A stretch of 41,309 bases of DNA from JBCDBD01 sp039184335 (GCA_039184335.1 JBCDBD010000033.1:1-41309), one strand, 5' to 3'; positions 17,732 through 26,644 are shown, numbered from the stretch's first letter. The notes: a model not told the origin generated them from the letters alone. Made by a program: numbers and translations.

Positions 17732-18778
17732 TTACAGCTCGTTTAAATTTTGTAATAGATTTTTGTTTTCATTTTCCGTACCAATGGTCAGTCGCAATGT
17801 CTGCTCACAAAGGGGTTGGTTGCTCCGGTTACGTACCACAATGCCCCTTTCAATCAGTTGTTGGTAACGCAAGTCTGCGTCATCGACCTTGACCAGTACA
17901 AAATTTGCGTCTGTCGCAAATACGTTTTCAATACAGGGCACCTGCTTTAGTTGCCCTAAAATGATATTGCGTTGTTCGATGATGGCATCAACTTGCTTTT
18001 GTAATTTTTCGTGATTCCCAATTGCCTTTAATGCGTGCCGTTGTGTCAGTTCATTGATGTTGTAAGGGGGCTTGATTTTCTTGAGGATATCGATTATGGG
18101 TTTTGAGGCATAACAGGTACCCAAACGGATACCGGCCAAACCATATGCTTTTGATAAGGTTTGGGTTACGATAAGGTTGGGAAACCCCTGGAGTCGTTTA
18201 GACCAACTTTCTTTGTTTGAAAAGTCAATATAGGCTTCGTCAATGACGACCAAACCAGAAAAACCAAGCAATACTGTTTCAATATGATTTTCTGAAAAGG
18301 TATTTCCCGTAGGATTATTGGGCGAACAGAGAAAAATCACCTTTGTCGATTCATCCACATTCTGTAACACAAGCGGGGCATTGATTTCAAAATACTTGGT
18401 CAATGCTACTTTTCGATTCGCCACTGCATTGATGTTGGCCAAGACCCCATACATACCATAGGTAGGGGGCAATGTAATTACATTATCACGATTGGGTTCA
18501 CAGAAAGCCCTAAAGATGAGATCAAGTACTTCATCGCTCCCATTACCTATCAAAATTTGATCTTCACTTACCCCTTTTTTAAGGGCAAGTACTGTTTTTA
18601 AAGCCCTTTGATGGGGGTCAGGATAGCGATTGAGACCACTTTCAAAAGGATTTTCGTTGGCATCTAAAAATACCATTTCAGAACCATCAGAAACATATTC
18701 GTCCCGAGCCGATGCATAGGGTTGTAGTGCCCTGACATTATTTCGTACCAATCGTTCTATATCAAAGTGTTTTTCCAT
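17732..18778 (-). CDS. hisC: Histidinol-phosphate aminotransferase
   Basis: A 348-residue fold-type I PLP enzyme converting imidazole acetol phosphate to histidinol phosphate with glutamate. The PLP lysine is K210 in TLSKAYGLAGIRLG; other landmarks are SPNNPTGN (152-159) and the PLP-binding IDEAYIDF (179-186). The start overlaps the end of hisD by 17 bases and its stop abuts the hisB start. Length is normal for HisC. Confidence 0.96.
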   Translation of the reverse strand: MEKHFDIERLVRNNVRALQPYASARDEYVSDGSEMVFLDANENPFESGLNRYPDPHQRALKTVLALKKGVSEDQILIGNGSDEVLDLIFRAFCEPNRDNVITLPPTYGMYGVLANINAVANRKVALTKYFEINAPLVLQNVDESTKVIFLCSPNNPTGNTFSENHIETVLLGFSGLVVIDEAYIDFSNKESWSKRLQGFPNLIVTQTLSKAYGLAGIRLGTCYASKPIIDILKKIKPPYNINELTQRHALKAIGNHEKLQKQVDAIIEQRNIILGQLKQVPCIENVFATDANFVLVKVDDADLRYQQLIERGIVVRNRSNQPLCEQTLRLTIGTENENKNLLQNLNEL

Positions 18779-20057
18779 TCAGGTCATTTAATCGTAAGGT
18801 CACTGCATTTTTATGTGCCCATAACTGTTCTTCAGCAGCCATCTGTTGTACTACAGGCCCTAAATTCTGGATACCTATTTCAGAAATTTTCTGAAAAGTG
18901 ATGCTTTTTTGAAAACTATCAAGGTTCACCCCGCTATATTGCCTAGCAAATCCATGAGTAGGCAAGGTATGGTTAGTGCCCGAGGCATAATCACCAGCAC
19001 TTTCAGGGGTGAAGTTGCCAATAAAGACAGAACCGGCATTATGTACCCTTTCGATATACACAGCAGCATTCCGTGTACAGACAATATAGTGCTCTGGTGC
19101 ATAATAATTAATCAAATCAATGGCCGTATCGTCATTATCGACAAAAATCATTTTACTGTTTGCCATGGCCTGTTTGGCAATTGCCTTGCGGGGCAGTTGT
19201 TCGATCTGCTTTTCAAGCTCTACTTCTATTTGCACAAGCAGCTGTTTTGATCGCCCCACCAAGATTACCTGGCTGTCAGGTCCGTGTTCGGCCTGGCTCA
19301 ATAGATCTGATGCGACATAAGCTGCATTGGCACTGTCATCTGCAACCACTAATAGCTCGCTGGGTCCCGCGGGCATATCGATGGCAATGCCGTACTTTAT
19401 GGCTTCTTGTTTTGCTTTGGTGACAAACTGGTTTCCAGGGCCAAATATTTTATATACTGCGGGCACGGTCTCTGTACCAAAGGTAAGGGCAGCAATGGCT
19501 TGAACACCACCAAGTTTGAAAATTTTGGTGACCCCGCATAACCTGGCAGTATACAAGATAGCGGGGTGTACCTTTCCCTCGTCATTTGGCGGCGTACAGA
19601 GTATCACTTCTTGACAGCCAGCAATTTGCGCCGGTATGGCCAACATCAATACCGTTGAGAACAGGGGTGCCGTACCCCCAGGAACATATAGCCCTACTTT
19701 TTGGATGGGGCGCTTTTCTTGCCAGCATTCCACCCCTTCCATGGTCTGCACTACAGTTTTTTTGGTCTGCTGTGCACGGTGGAATTTTTCGATATTGGCC
19801 CTAGCGATGTCGATGGCTTTTTTCAGGTCATCAGCAACAAAGTTGGTTGCATGATCGAGTTCAGCAGCCGTGACTTTGAATGAACCCAAGGCTATACCAT
19901 CAAATTTATGGGTATATTTTTTGAGCGCCCTATCACCAGTATCCCGTACTTCGCCAAAAATAGCGTTCACTGTCTCAGTGATTTCGTCCGTTGCCAACAT
20001 GGTACGTTGCAACAGTGATTTCCAATTTTTACGATCTGGATTATCTATCTTTTTCAT
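18762..20057 (-). CDS. hisD: Histidinol dehydrogenase
   Basis: A zinc enzyme of 431 residues carrying out the last two oxidations from histidinol to histidine with NAD. Landmarks are GLYVPGGTAP, GPGNQFVTKAK, DMPAGPSELLV, the zinc-ligand region SQAEHGPDSQ (H258) and the catalytic pair E322-H323 in YAPEHYIV. I chose the ATG at 20057, which shares its A with the hisG stop (TGATG); an ATG at 20084 inside hisG would add nine residues that look like out-of-frame hisG sequence. Confidence 0.95.
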   Translation of the reverse strand: MKKIDNPDRKNWKSLLQRTMLATDEITETVNAIFGEVRDTGDRALKKYTHKFDGIALGSFKVTAAELDHATNFVADDLKKAIDIARANIEKFHRAQQTKKTVVQTMEGVECWQEKRPIQKVGLYVPGGTAPLFSTVLMLAIPAQIAGCQEVILCTPPNDEGKVHPAILYTARLCGVTKIFKLGGVQAIAALTFGTETVPAVYKIFGPGNQFVTKAKQEAIKYGIAIDMPAGPSELLVVADDSANAAYVASDLLSQAEHGPDSQVILVGRSKQLLVQIEVELEKQIEQLPRKAIAKQAMANSKMIFVDNDDTAIDLINYYAPEHYIVCTRNAAVYIERVHNAGSVFIGNFTPESAGDYASGTNHTLPTHGFARQYSGVNLDSFQKSITFQKISEIGIQNLGPVVQQMAAEEQLWAHKNAVTLRLNDLNGKTL

Positions 20058-20914
20058 CAGAGCACCATTTTTTCTATGGGACATACCAAAATACCTTCTG
20101 CGCCCGCCGCCTTTAGTTCATCAATGACCTCCCAAAAGGTATCTTTATTGATTACGGTATGCACCGAACTCCATTTTTTTTCTGCCAATGGCAAAACGGT
20201 AGGGCTTCGCATACCAGGGAGTATCTTGATGATTTCCTCTAATTTTTCATTAGGGGCATTCATCAACACATAACGATTTTGTCTTGCTTCCAACACCGAA
20301 TTGATCCGAAATCTAAGTTTTTTTAGGATTTGGCTCCTTTCATTGGAAATTTTTGGGGATACGCCCAAAACAGCTTCACTTTTCAATAAGACTTCCACTT
20401 CTTCAAGATTGTTCTTGAACAATGTGCTTCCACTTGAAACTATATCACAAATAGCATCTGCCAGACCTATATTGGGTGCAATTTCAACCGAACCGTTGAT
20501 GACATGTATATCAGCCTTTACTCCTTTAGCAGCTAAGAACTGATTGACCGTATTGGGATATGATGTTGCAATACGCTTACCTTCAAAATCAGTAATCGCG
20601 TTGTATTTGGCTGATTTTGGTACTGCGAGGGAAACGCGACATTTCGAAAAGCCCAATTTTTCGATAATGGTAATGCCGTCTCCTTTTTCAATCAGTAAGT
20701 TTTCTCCAATGATGGCCACATCGACCACGCCATCTTTTAAATATTGGGGAATATCACTGTTACGTAAATAGAAAACTTCTAAGGGAAAATTACGGGACTG
20801 AGCCTTCAGTTGGTCCTTGCCATTATCGATACCGATACCACATTCTTTCAAAATCTTAAGGGAGTCTTCATTAAGACGCCCGCTTTTCTGAATAGCAATT
20901 CTAATTTTTGTCAT
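20057..20914 (-). CDS. hisG: ATP phosphoribosyltransferase, long form
   Basis: First enzyme of histidine synthesis: joins ATP and PRPP. The 285-residue length and the C-terminal domain (about 210-285, ending LVCPIEKMVL) identify the long, self-sufficient HisG with an ACT-like regulatory domain that normally gives feedback inhibition by histidine; no HisZ is needed. IAIQKSGRLNEDS at the start and the PRPP loop in VSSGSTLFKNNL fit the family. ATG 20914 is preferred over a TTG at 20929. It lies just downstream of the hisL leader and its terminator, so expression is probably set by attenuation. Confidence 0.95.
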   Translation of the reverse strand: MTKIRIAIQKSGRLNEDSLKILKECGIGIDNGKDQLKAQSRNFPLEVFYLRNSDIPQYLKDGVVDVAIIGENLLIEKGDGITIIEKLGFSKCRVSLAVPKSAKYNAITDFEGKRIATSYPNTVNQFLAAKGVKADIHVINGSVEIAPNIGLADAICDIVSSGSTLFKNNLEEVEVLLKSEAVLGVSPKISNERSQILKKLRFRINSVLEARQNRYVLMNAPNEKLEEIIKILPGMRSPTVLPLAEKKWSSVHTVINKDTFWEVIDELKAAGAEGILVCPIEKMVL

Positions 20915-20940
20915 TTCTTGTTCTAACAATATGATTAATC

Positions 20941-20970
20941 AAAAAACCCGTTTGATTGCTCAAACGGGTT
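20941..20970 (-). terminator. his operon attenuator terminator
   Basis: On the minus strand an 11-bp perfect stem (AACCCGTTTGA with TCAAACGGGTT) with a 4-base loop is followed by a run of T. It lies after the leader peptide stop and 26 bases before the hisG start, the position of an attenuator. Confidence 0.9.
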
Positions 20971-21044
20971 CGTATTATGTTGAAAATACACAAAATACCA
21001 TCACCTCGCCTGAGCGTAGATGTTGCTATGATGATGTGTATTTT
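20971..21044 (-). promoter_or_regulatory. Alternative leader RNA pairing of the his attenuator
   Basis: On the minus strand AAAATACACA (21035-21044), which runs into the His codons at 21028-21036, is perfectly complementary over 10 bases to TGTGTATTTT at 20983-20992; TGATG at 20999-21003 extends the stem around a bulge. The second arm can instead pair with the segment 20972-20982 just before the terminator (8 pairs with one mismatch). This is the layout of mutually exclusive hairpins. I could not show an antiterminator that overlaps the terminator stem itself. Confidence 0.55.
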
Positions 21045-21054
21045 TGTTTCTCAT
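21001..21054 (-). CDS. hisL: his operon leader peptide with three His codons
   Basis: A 17-residue open frame reads MRNKNTHHHSNIYAQAR and stops with TGA. Three consecutive CAT codons (21028-21036) would make a translating ribosome pause when charged histidyl-tRNA is scarce. A GAGGT ribosome site lies just before the ATG, strong for this group of bacteria, which argues for real translation. It is followed by the alternative hairpins and terminator ahead of hisG. By analogy with known his attenuators of Enterobacteria, stalling should favour readthrough. A promoter is not clear: TATATTTT at 21069-21076 is only a weak -7 box. Confidence 0.85.
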   Translation of the reverse strand: MRNKNTHHHSNIYAQAR

Positions 21055-21099
21055 TACCTCGTAAAAGTAAAATATATTTTGGCTTTTAAAAAATTTATT

Positions 21100-21915
21100 T
21101 TAGTTATTGCCCAAAATTAGGGGAAGTCCATCCCCGCTTGATCCAACCACCACTACTTTTGAATTGGGGGACTGGGCCAATTGCAGCGTCGCTTCAATAC
21201 CTTTATCCTGTAGTATCTTATCGGTCAGTGAAGCACTGAGAATTCTATTGGCATCTGCTTTTCCCTGTGCTTCGATCCGTTGTTTTTCAGCTTCTTTTTG
21301 TGCTGTGACCAAGCGAAATTCATATTCCAAAGATTCTTGTTCTTGCTTTAGCTTTCGTTCTATGGCCTCTTTTATGGTATTGGGCAAGGTAACGTCCCTA
21401 ACCAAAATCTCGTTCAATTGAATGTACTGATCATCAACGATGTTTTTGGTCTCTTCAAAGATTTCTTGTTGAATGGCATCTCTTTTACTTGAGTACAGTT
21501 GTTCAGGGGTATACCGGCCTACCACACTGCGTGCTGCTGAACGTATGGCAGGTAAAAGCACGCGGTCTTTGTACTGCTCACTCTTTTCTTGGTGCAATTT
21601 GCCCAAAAACTCATACTTGGGCTGAAACCAAGCAGAAGCATCCAGTTGAATGTCAAGTCCATTGGAAGAGAGTACCTTCATCTTCTCGAAAACCTCTTGT
21701 TGGCGTACCTCATAGATATATACTCGATTCCAGGGAGCCACCAAATGAAATCCTTCGCCAAGTGGCGGTTTATCGGTGACGACACCACCACCAAATGTAC
21801 GGTACAGCACCCCGGCTTCACCAGAGCCAATGGTGACTGCTGATTTTGATACCAGAATAATCAGTAAAATGATAACAACTATTGTTGGAAGGGCAATTTT
21901 GGGTAATCTATCCAT
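21100..21915 (-). CDS. Prohibitin/SPFH domain membrane protein
   Basis: A 271-residue protein with one N-terminal membrane helix (about 8-26), an SPFH (band 7) domain (about 27-200) containing ARSVVGRYTPEQLY, and a charged coiled-coil with EFRLVTAQKEAEKQRIEAQG (about 200-220) before a hydrophobic C-terminus ending in a loop with SSGDGLPLILG. This matches bacterial prohibitin-like proteins that build ring-shaped membrane scaffolds and often sit with FtsH, although no ftsH is present here. It precedes the his leader, with only 45 bases between its stop and the hisL start, so readthrough into the his region is possible. Its own start is 28 bases after the sulfotransferase-like gene. Confidence 0.9.
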   Translation of the reverse strand: MDRLPKIALPTIVVIILLIILVSKSAVTIGSGEAGVLYRTFGGGVVTDKPPLGEGFHLVAPWNRVYIYEVRQQEVFEKMKVLSSNGLDIQLDASAWFQPKYEFLGKLHQEKSEQYKDRVLLPAIRSAARSVVGRYTPEQLYSSKRDAIQQEIFEETKNIVDDQYIQLNEILVRDVTLPNTIKEAIERKLKQEQESLEYEFRLVTAQKEAEKQRIEAQGKADANRILSASLTDKILQDKGIEATLQLAQSPNSKVVVVGSSGDGLPLILGNN

Positions 21916-21943
21916 CGTATAAAATTTTAATTATATAATTTTT

Positions 21944-22789
21944 TCAAGCTCTGACCGATTTTGTGCGGGCCTTGTCTTTGATATAGGCATTTGTGGTTTG
22001 CCAATCTTCTTTGTAGAAGTTTTTTACTTCTTCTATTTTATCCTTTTCCACTATGGGTGCTTTCCCTAACCAAGCATTGGGCAAAAATTTAGCCGTATAG
22101 AGAACCGTGTAACGAATCGCATCTATGTACAGTCGATATACAAAATTGATCAACGGACTTTTAGATACCTTTTCCCTACTGATATTGATTCTTTTGTTCA
22201 CTCTTTGAATGGCCCTCAGCTGTTTTTCATTGTATGAGGTATGCTTACGTTTCAAATCAATGGCATCGCTATTATAATCAACACCCATGTAGTCACAAAT
22301 CTGATCTGTGAACTGAACCACATCTTTCATATCATCGTAGGAAAGTACTAAGGGTGCATTCTCAAAAAGGTTCTCGATAAATTGAATTTTATTGATATAT
22401 TTTAAGTCAGAAGACTTGTACACACTATCATCGGTGTTGACATTCAGCATGTCGTTAAAACCAAGTCGCCTTCCATTTTTTACCGATCGTTTGTACTGCG
22501 ACACAATCCAACTGTGTTGACTTCTTAAAATGAGTATGATTTTTGCCTTGGGAAATTTTTTATGGAATTTGGACAGTTCTTGTTCGAATTGCCCTTTAAA
22601 GTTCAATTCGTATGAAATCAAATATTTGTCATACTGTTGTAGGGAAAGTAGCTGTTCAACCTTATGGTACCGGTCTTTGTTAATAAAATGAACGCCCTTC
22701 AAAAGTGGAAATACCTTTGACTGCATATACTTCGTTCCTGTACGTTCTGCACCTACATGAAAGTAGATTTCACTATTCTTTTTCGTCAT
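21944..22789 (-). CDS. Sulfotransferase-like protein
   Basis: A 281-residue protein with a PAPS-binding type P-loop near the N-terminus, HVGAERTGTKYMQ (11-23), and a second element IILILRSQHSWIVSQYKRSV (about 84-103) that matches the 3'-phosphate-binding segment of sulfotransferases. Such proteins transfer sulfate from PAPS to sugars or lipids; the acceptor cannot be inferred. The C-terminal part is basic and rich in Lys. The gene lies 8 bases after a VWA membrane protein gene and is probably cotranscribed with it. No sulfate activation genes are in the window. Confidence 0.75.
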   Translation of the reverse strand: MTKKNSEIYFHVGAERTGTKYMQSKVFPLLKGVHFINKDRYHKVEQLLSLQQYDKYLISYELNFKGQFEQELSKFHKKFPKAKIILILRSQHSWIVSQYKRSVKNGRRLGFNDMLNVNTDDSVYKSSDLKYINKIQFIENLFENAPLVLSYDDMKDVVQFTDQICDYMGVDYNSDAIDLKRKHTSYNEKQLRAIQRVNKRINISREKVSKSPLINFVYRLYIDAIRYTVLYTAKFLPNAWLGKAPIVEKDKIEEVKNFYKEDWQTTNAYIKDKARTKSVRA

Positions 22790-22797
22790 GTCGTCAC

Positions 22798-24834
22798 TTA
22801 TAGCATTCCGTTGTACTTACGCAATAACCACTCCATAGCGAAAGCAGCTGCCATTATTGCCAACAGTAATCTGAAATCGATTAAAGATACGACATTTTGC
22901 CTGCTTTTTTGGAGCGGAACGAGTTCATCGGCATTGATTAAATGTTGGAGTAATGCTTCTAGATTATCGGGGTAATAGGTATTTTCCCCTGCTTTTTTTG
23001 CCAAACGCCCCAACTTTTTATGATTGGAAGACAAAAATTGTTGCTCGGCATCAAAATCAAGAATCTTGAACGTACCCGATTTTACCCTATTTGTACCTGT
23101 TTCGGTAACCGTAAAGAAAAATTTTCCCGCAGGCAAATCGCTCAAATCTGTTTGAAAGTAATTGCCCCTCAGTAACATCGGAGTCTGACGTGAAAAATTG
23201 TTGTCAATACCTTTTACCTTCAATAGCAAGTTGCTGTTGGGTTGAAAAACAAAGGTTTCATCAAAGTAAGCTGCCTGGATTTTGGCATTGACAGCACCTT
23301 CATACACTGTAGAATAATTCAACTCGATACGGCTTTTTTGACCGCCATCTGCCAAATAGCGCATTAATTTTCCGATGAGGGTATCAAAATTCAAAAACGT
23401 TTGTTCATTTCGATAGCTCTGCATTCGCCACTTCCAAATGTTCTCACCTACCAGCACTACTTCTTTTTTTCCATTATTGGCAAACAACCACATTAACGGA
23501 CTTGGCATTTCAGTACCTTTAATTCCCATGTGGAATAAAACATCATGGGTGCCTGTAATCGAGATTGGACCTGCATTGCTCGATAATGGTGGATATCCTT
23601 CCACAGAAAAATCGGAAATATCAAATGCCCTTAAACTATTTTTGTTGATTCCGAACACTTCCTGTTCTGGATATCCATCACTGATGGCATACGTTTGCTG
23701 CTGTTTGTTCACATATTTAATATCGGTTTGTAAGCCTACAATAGTGAAGGTTGGGGCGTTTGCATTAGTCACGAACCCATGGATTTTCGTAAAGGCAACA
23801 TTCGGTTGGTAAAGAATAAACACATCTACTTCGTTCAACTGTTCTTCATTGGCGGAAGTTGGATCGATGATGCGGACAACGCGTTGCTCATTGGCCTCGA
23901 CGGCCTTTTTCAATGCACCAATATCTGGGTGATTTACAGCTGTAACGATGGCCACTTCAGTTTTTTCATCAATTACTTCTATTGCTGTTTCCTTTCGATT
24001 GTTGTTACGGTTACGCTCGTTGGTTATGGAATCGACTTGTACTACCAAAGATTTGATGCCGACAGTGGAGGCATTTAGAAATGTAGTTATGGTTTTAGAT
24101 GTCTCATTTACATTAAATTGTACGTTTTCTTGATGCACGATACGACCGTCCATCAAGATTTTGACCTTGGTAGCTATGGGAGTAGCACCACGATGCACAA
24201 CGGTAGCTTCGACAGGGAACTTATTTTTTAAAAAAGAATATTTATTCAAATTGACCTCTGTTACTGCGAGGTCTTGATATGTTGTTGTATCACCGAATAT
24301 GACCGGCAGTACTGAGAATTTTTTATCGAATGTAAAATATTCATAATCAACCCCCAAGGTTTGATTTCCATCAGTCAGCAAGACCACTTTTGTGGCCGCA
24401 TCATTGTGTATTTCCTTAACTGAGGTAAGTGCTTTGGCAATGTTCGTGGCTTTTTCTCCAAATGACAAAGAATCAGATGCTGCCAGATCGGCCCCGAAAG
24501 AATAGCGATGCATCGCTACCTTCTGTTGCAATGACCTGTCTTGGATTATCTTGTCCAATATTGCATCAACTTGGCCGGGATCGGTCGAACTGGCCATGGA
24601 GCTGGAGTTATCGACCAAAAATATGAGGTTGGATTTCTCTATATAATAATCATTCTTCACAAATTTTGGGTTGATGAGCAACAACAGCCCACAGAAAACG
24701 GCAATAGACCTACATATGCAAAGTATAACGGGTAAATATCCGCTTCGTTTGGTGTTGTAGCAATATTGAAAGAAAGCAAAAATAAAAGCTGCAATGCCTG
24801 ACAATACGACAAGAAATACCGTAGCTATCTGCAT
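22798..24834 (-). CDS. VWA domain membrane protein
   Basis: A 678-residue protein with two N-terminal membrane helices (about 4-22 and 36-55), a VWA domain (about 68-240) with the metal site D75-N-S77-S-S79 and the strand KVVLLTDGNQ, then Ig-like and beta-rich regions and a C-terminal membrane helix (about 648-667). The layout resembles the large membrane VWA proteins common in Bacteroidota, which combine a VWA domain with a class I glutamine amidotransferase-like fold; I cannot confirm the latter here. It is probably periplasmic between its helices. Role unknown. It lies between fabG and the sulfotransferase-like gene. Confidence 0.75.
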   Translation of the reverse strand: MQIATVFLVVLSGIAAFIFAFFQYCYNTKRSGYLPVILCICRSIAVFCGLLLLINPKFVKNDYYIEKSNLIFLVDNSSSMASSTDPGQVDAILDKIIQDRSLQQKVAMHRYSFGADLAASDSLSFGEKATNIAKALTSVKEIHNDAATKVVLLTDGNQTLGVDYEYFTFDKKFSVLPVIFGDTTTYQDLAVTEVNLNKYSFLKNKFPVEATVVHRGATPIATKVKILMDGRIVHQENVQFNVNETSKTITTFLNASTVGIKSLVVQVDSITNERNRNNNRKETAIEVIDEKTEVAIVTAVNHPDIGALKKAVEANEQRVVRIIDPTSANEEQLNEVDVFILYQPNVAFTKIHGFVTNANAPTFTIVGLQTDIKYVNKQQQTYAISDGYPEQEVFGINKNSLRAFDISDFSVEGYPPLSSNAGPISITGTHDVLFHMGIKGTEMPSPLMWLFANNGKKEVVLVGENIWKWRMQSYRNEQTFLNFDTLIGKLMRYLADGGQKSRIELNYSTVYEGAVNAKIQAAYFDETFVFQPNSNLLLKVKGIDNNFSRQTPMLLRGNYFQTDLSDLPAGKFFFTVTETGTNRVKSGTFKILDFDAEQQFLSSNHKKLGRLAKKAGENTYYPDNLEALLQHLINADELVPLQKSRQNVVSLIDFRLLLAIMAAAFAMEWLLRKYNGML

Positions 24835-24898
24835 GATGTTAAAATTGCTGCCTATCTAGCATGTAATTGTGATTTGAGCTAATGAAATGTGCCAATCA

Positions 24899-25645
24899 CT
24901 AGGTCAACATACCGCCATCGACATTTACGACCTGGCCCGTGATATAGGCTGACATATCTGAAGCCAAAAACAAGCAGGTATTGGCCACATCTTCAGGCGT
25001 ACCACCCCTTTTTAAGGGAATGGCATCACGCCAACCCTGCACGGTCTTTTCATCTAGTTTATCGGTCATTTCGGTCTCAATGAATCCTGGTGCAATAGCA
25101 TTACATCGTATATTTCTCGAGCCAAGCTCAAGTGCCACAGATTTTGTGAAACCTATCATGCCTGCTTTGGAAGCCGCATAATTGGTCTGACCGGCATTGC
25201 CCTTGACCCCTACTACACTGCTCATATTGATAATGGAACCTTTGCGTTGTTTGAGCATAGTGCGCTGAACTGCTTTTGTCATGTTGAATACCGACTTCAA
25301 GTTAACCTCGATGACACGGTCAAAATCTTCTTCCCCCATTCGCATTAACAGATTGTCTTTGGTAATGCCAGCATTGTTGATCAGTACATCAATTGCTCCA
25401 AAATCTTCTAAAACCTTGGCCACTAAGTTTTCTGACTCTTCAAAATTGGCAGCATTGCTTTTATAGGCCTTTGCTTTTACGCCAAGTGCCATCAATTCTT
25501 CTTGCAATTCCAAGGCTGGGCCCTCACTTGAACTATAGGTAAAAGCGACGTTTGCTCCATGTGAGGCAAAAGTTTTCGCGATTCCTCTCCCTATGCCCCT
25601 ACTGGCTCCAGTGATGATGGTATTGGTGTCTTGTAACAGTTTCAT
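24899..25645 (-). CDS. fabG: 3-oxoacyl-ACP reductase
   Basis: A 248-residue short-chain dehydrogenase with the NADP-binding TGASRGIGRG (12-21), NNAGIT (90-95), catalytic S143 (INMSSVVG), Y156 and K160 (NYAASK), and the C-terminal YITGQVVNVDGGM typical of FabG. It reduces 3-oxoacyl-ACP in fatty-acid elongation. The ATG at 25645 gives the standard FabG length; an upstream TTG at 25675 would sit on the -7 box. The proximity to the lipid A block fits a shared need for hydroxyacyl-ACP, but the terminator after sucD and the promoter in front show it is transcribed on its own. Confidence 0.93.
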   Translation of the reverse strand: MKLLQDTNTIITGASRGIGRGIAKTFASHGANVAFTYSSSEGPALELQEELMALGVKAKAYKSNAANFEESENLVAKVLEDFGAIDVLINNAGITKDNLLMRMGEEDFDRVIEVNLKSVFNMTKAVQRTMLKQRKGSIINMSSVVGVKGNAGQTNYAASKAGMIGFTKSVALELGSRNIRCNAIAPGFIETEMTDKLDEKTVQGWRDAIPLKRGGTPEDVANTCLFLASDMSAYITGQVVNVDGGMLT

Positions 25646-25672
25646 ATGGTCTTTGTTTGCTATGGTATCGTT

Positions 25673-25680
25673 CAAATATA
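25673..25680 (-). promoter_or_regulatory. -7 promoter box for fabG
   Basis: TATATTTG on the minus strand is a perfect TAnnTTTG and lies 27 bases before the fabG ATG, downstream of the sucD terminator. No clear TTG element is seen at the expected distance. Confidence 0.6.
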
Positions 25681-25703
25681 GTTGATGTCAAATAGAAAGG
25701 CAT

Positions 25704-25730
25704 AAAAAATCCCGTAATGAAACGGGATTT
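25704..25730 (-). terminator. Terminator after sucD
   Basis: On the minus strand AAATCCCGT (25722-25730) pairs with ACGGGATTT (25707-25715) around a 6-base loop and is followed by a T-run. It separates sucD from fabG. Confidence 0.88.
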
Positions 25731-25751
25731 ATCATACTTTTAACGAATGCC

Positions 25752-26624
25752 CTAGGCCATAATCTCTTTAACTTTTGCGCCTATTTCAGCAGGTGAATCT
25801 ACGACATGTATGCCACATTCTTTCATGATTCTTTTTTTCGCTTGCGCGGTATCGTCACTGCCACCGACAATTGCTCCGGCATGGCCCATGGTACGCCCCG
25901 CTGGTGCTGTCTCACCTGCTATGAAGCCAATAATGGGTTTTGAACTACCACTTTCTTGGTACCATTTTGCGGCATCGGCTTCAAGTTGGCCACCGATTTC
26001 ACCTATCATGACCACACATGCCGTTTCTGGATCGTTGATCAATAGCTCAACTGCTTCTTTCGTTGTGGTTCCGATAATGGGATCCCCTCCAATACCTATT
26101 GCAGTGGTGATGCCAAGACCTTGTCTTACAACTTGATCGGCTGCTTCATATGTCAAGGTACCTGATTTTGATACAATACCAACACTCCCTTTTTCAAAAA
26201 CAAATCCAGGCATGATACCCACCTTGGCTTCACCTGGGGTAATGACCCCAGGGCAGTTCGGACCGACCAAGGTACAATCCAAATCTTTGATATAGTCATT
26301 TGCTTTGACCATATCAGCTACAGGAATCCCTTCTGTTATGGTTATGATTACCTTGATTCCAGCATCTGCAGCTTCCATGATGGCATCTGCGGCAAAAGCC
26401 GGGGGTACAAAAATGATGGATGTATCTGCATCAACCTGTTGCACTGCTTCTTCAACAGTGTTGAAAACAGGTTTTCCCAAGTGTTCTTGCCCACCTTTAC
26501 CAGGGGTAACACCGCCTACAATATTGGTACCATATGCAATCATCTGTTCTGCATGAAAGGTACCCTCGCTTCCTGTAAAGCCTTGAACAATTATTTTAGA
26601 ATTCTTATCTACTAGAACGCTCAT
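25752..26624 (-). CDS. sucD: Succinyl-CoA ligase, alpha subunit
   Basis: The alpha subunit of the TCA-cycle enzyme that makes ATP or GTP from succinyl-CoA. The 290-residue sequence has the CoA-binding GFTGSEGTFHAEQMI near the start, GPNCPG (121-126), and the phosphorylated histidine H248 in GRTMGHAGAIVGG. The beta subunit gene sucC is not in this window, so the two subunits are encoded apart. The gene has its own good promoter and terminator. Confidence 0.96.
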   Translation of the reverse strand: MSVLVDKNSKIIVQGFTGSEGTFHAEQMIAYGTNIVGGVTPGKGGQEHLGKPVFNTVEEAVQQVDADTSIIFVPPAFAADAIMEAADAGIKVIITITEGIPVADMVKANDYIKDLDCTLVGPNCPGVITPGEAKVGIMPGFVFEKGSVGIVSKSGTLTYEAADQVVRQGLGITTAIGIGGDPIIGTTTKEAVELLINDPETACVVMIGEIGGQLEADAAKWYQESGSSKPIIGFIAGETAPAGRTMGHAGAIVGGSDDTAQAKKRIMKECGIHVVDSPAEIGAKVKEIMA

Positions 26625-26644
26625 TTCGTTGTATTATATTTCAG

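Noticed and set aside
20057..20084. Upstream ATG for hisD inside hisG
   Set aside because: The extra nine residues are out-of-frame hisG sequence; the ATG that overlaps the hisG stop gives a standard coupled start.
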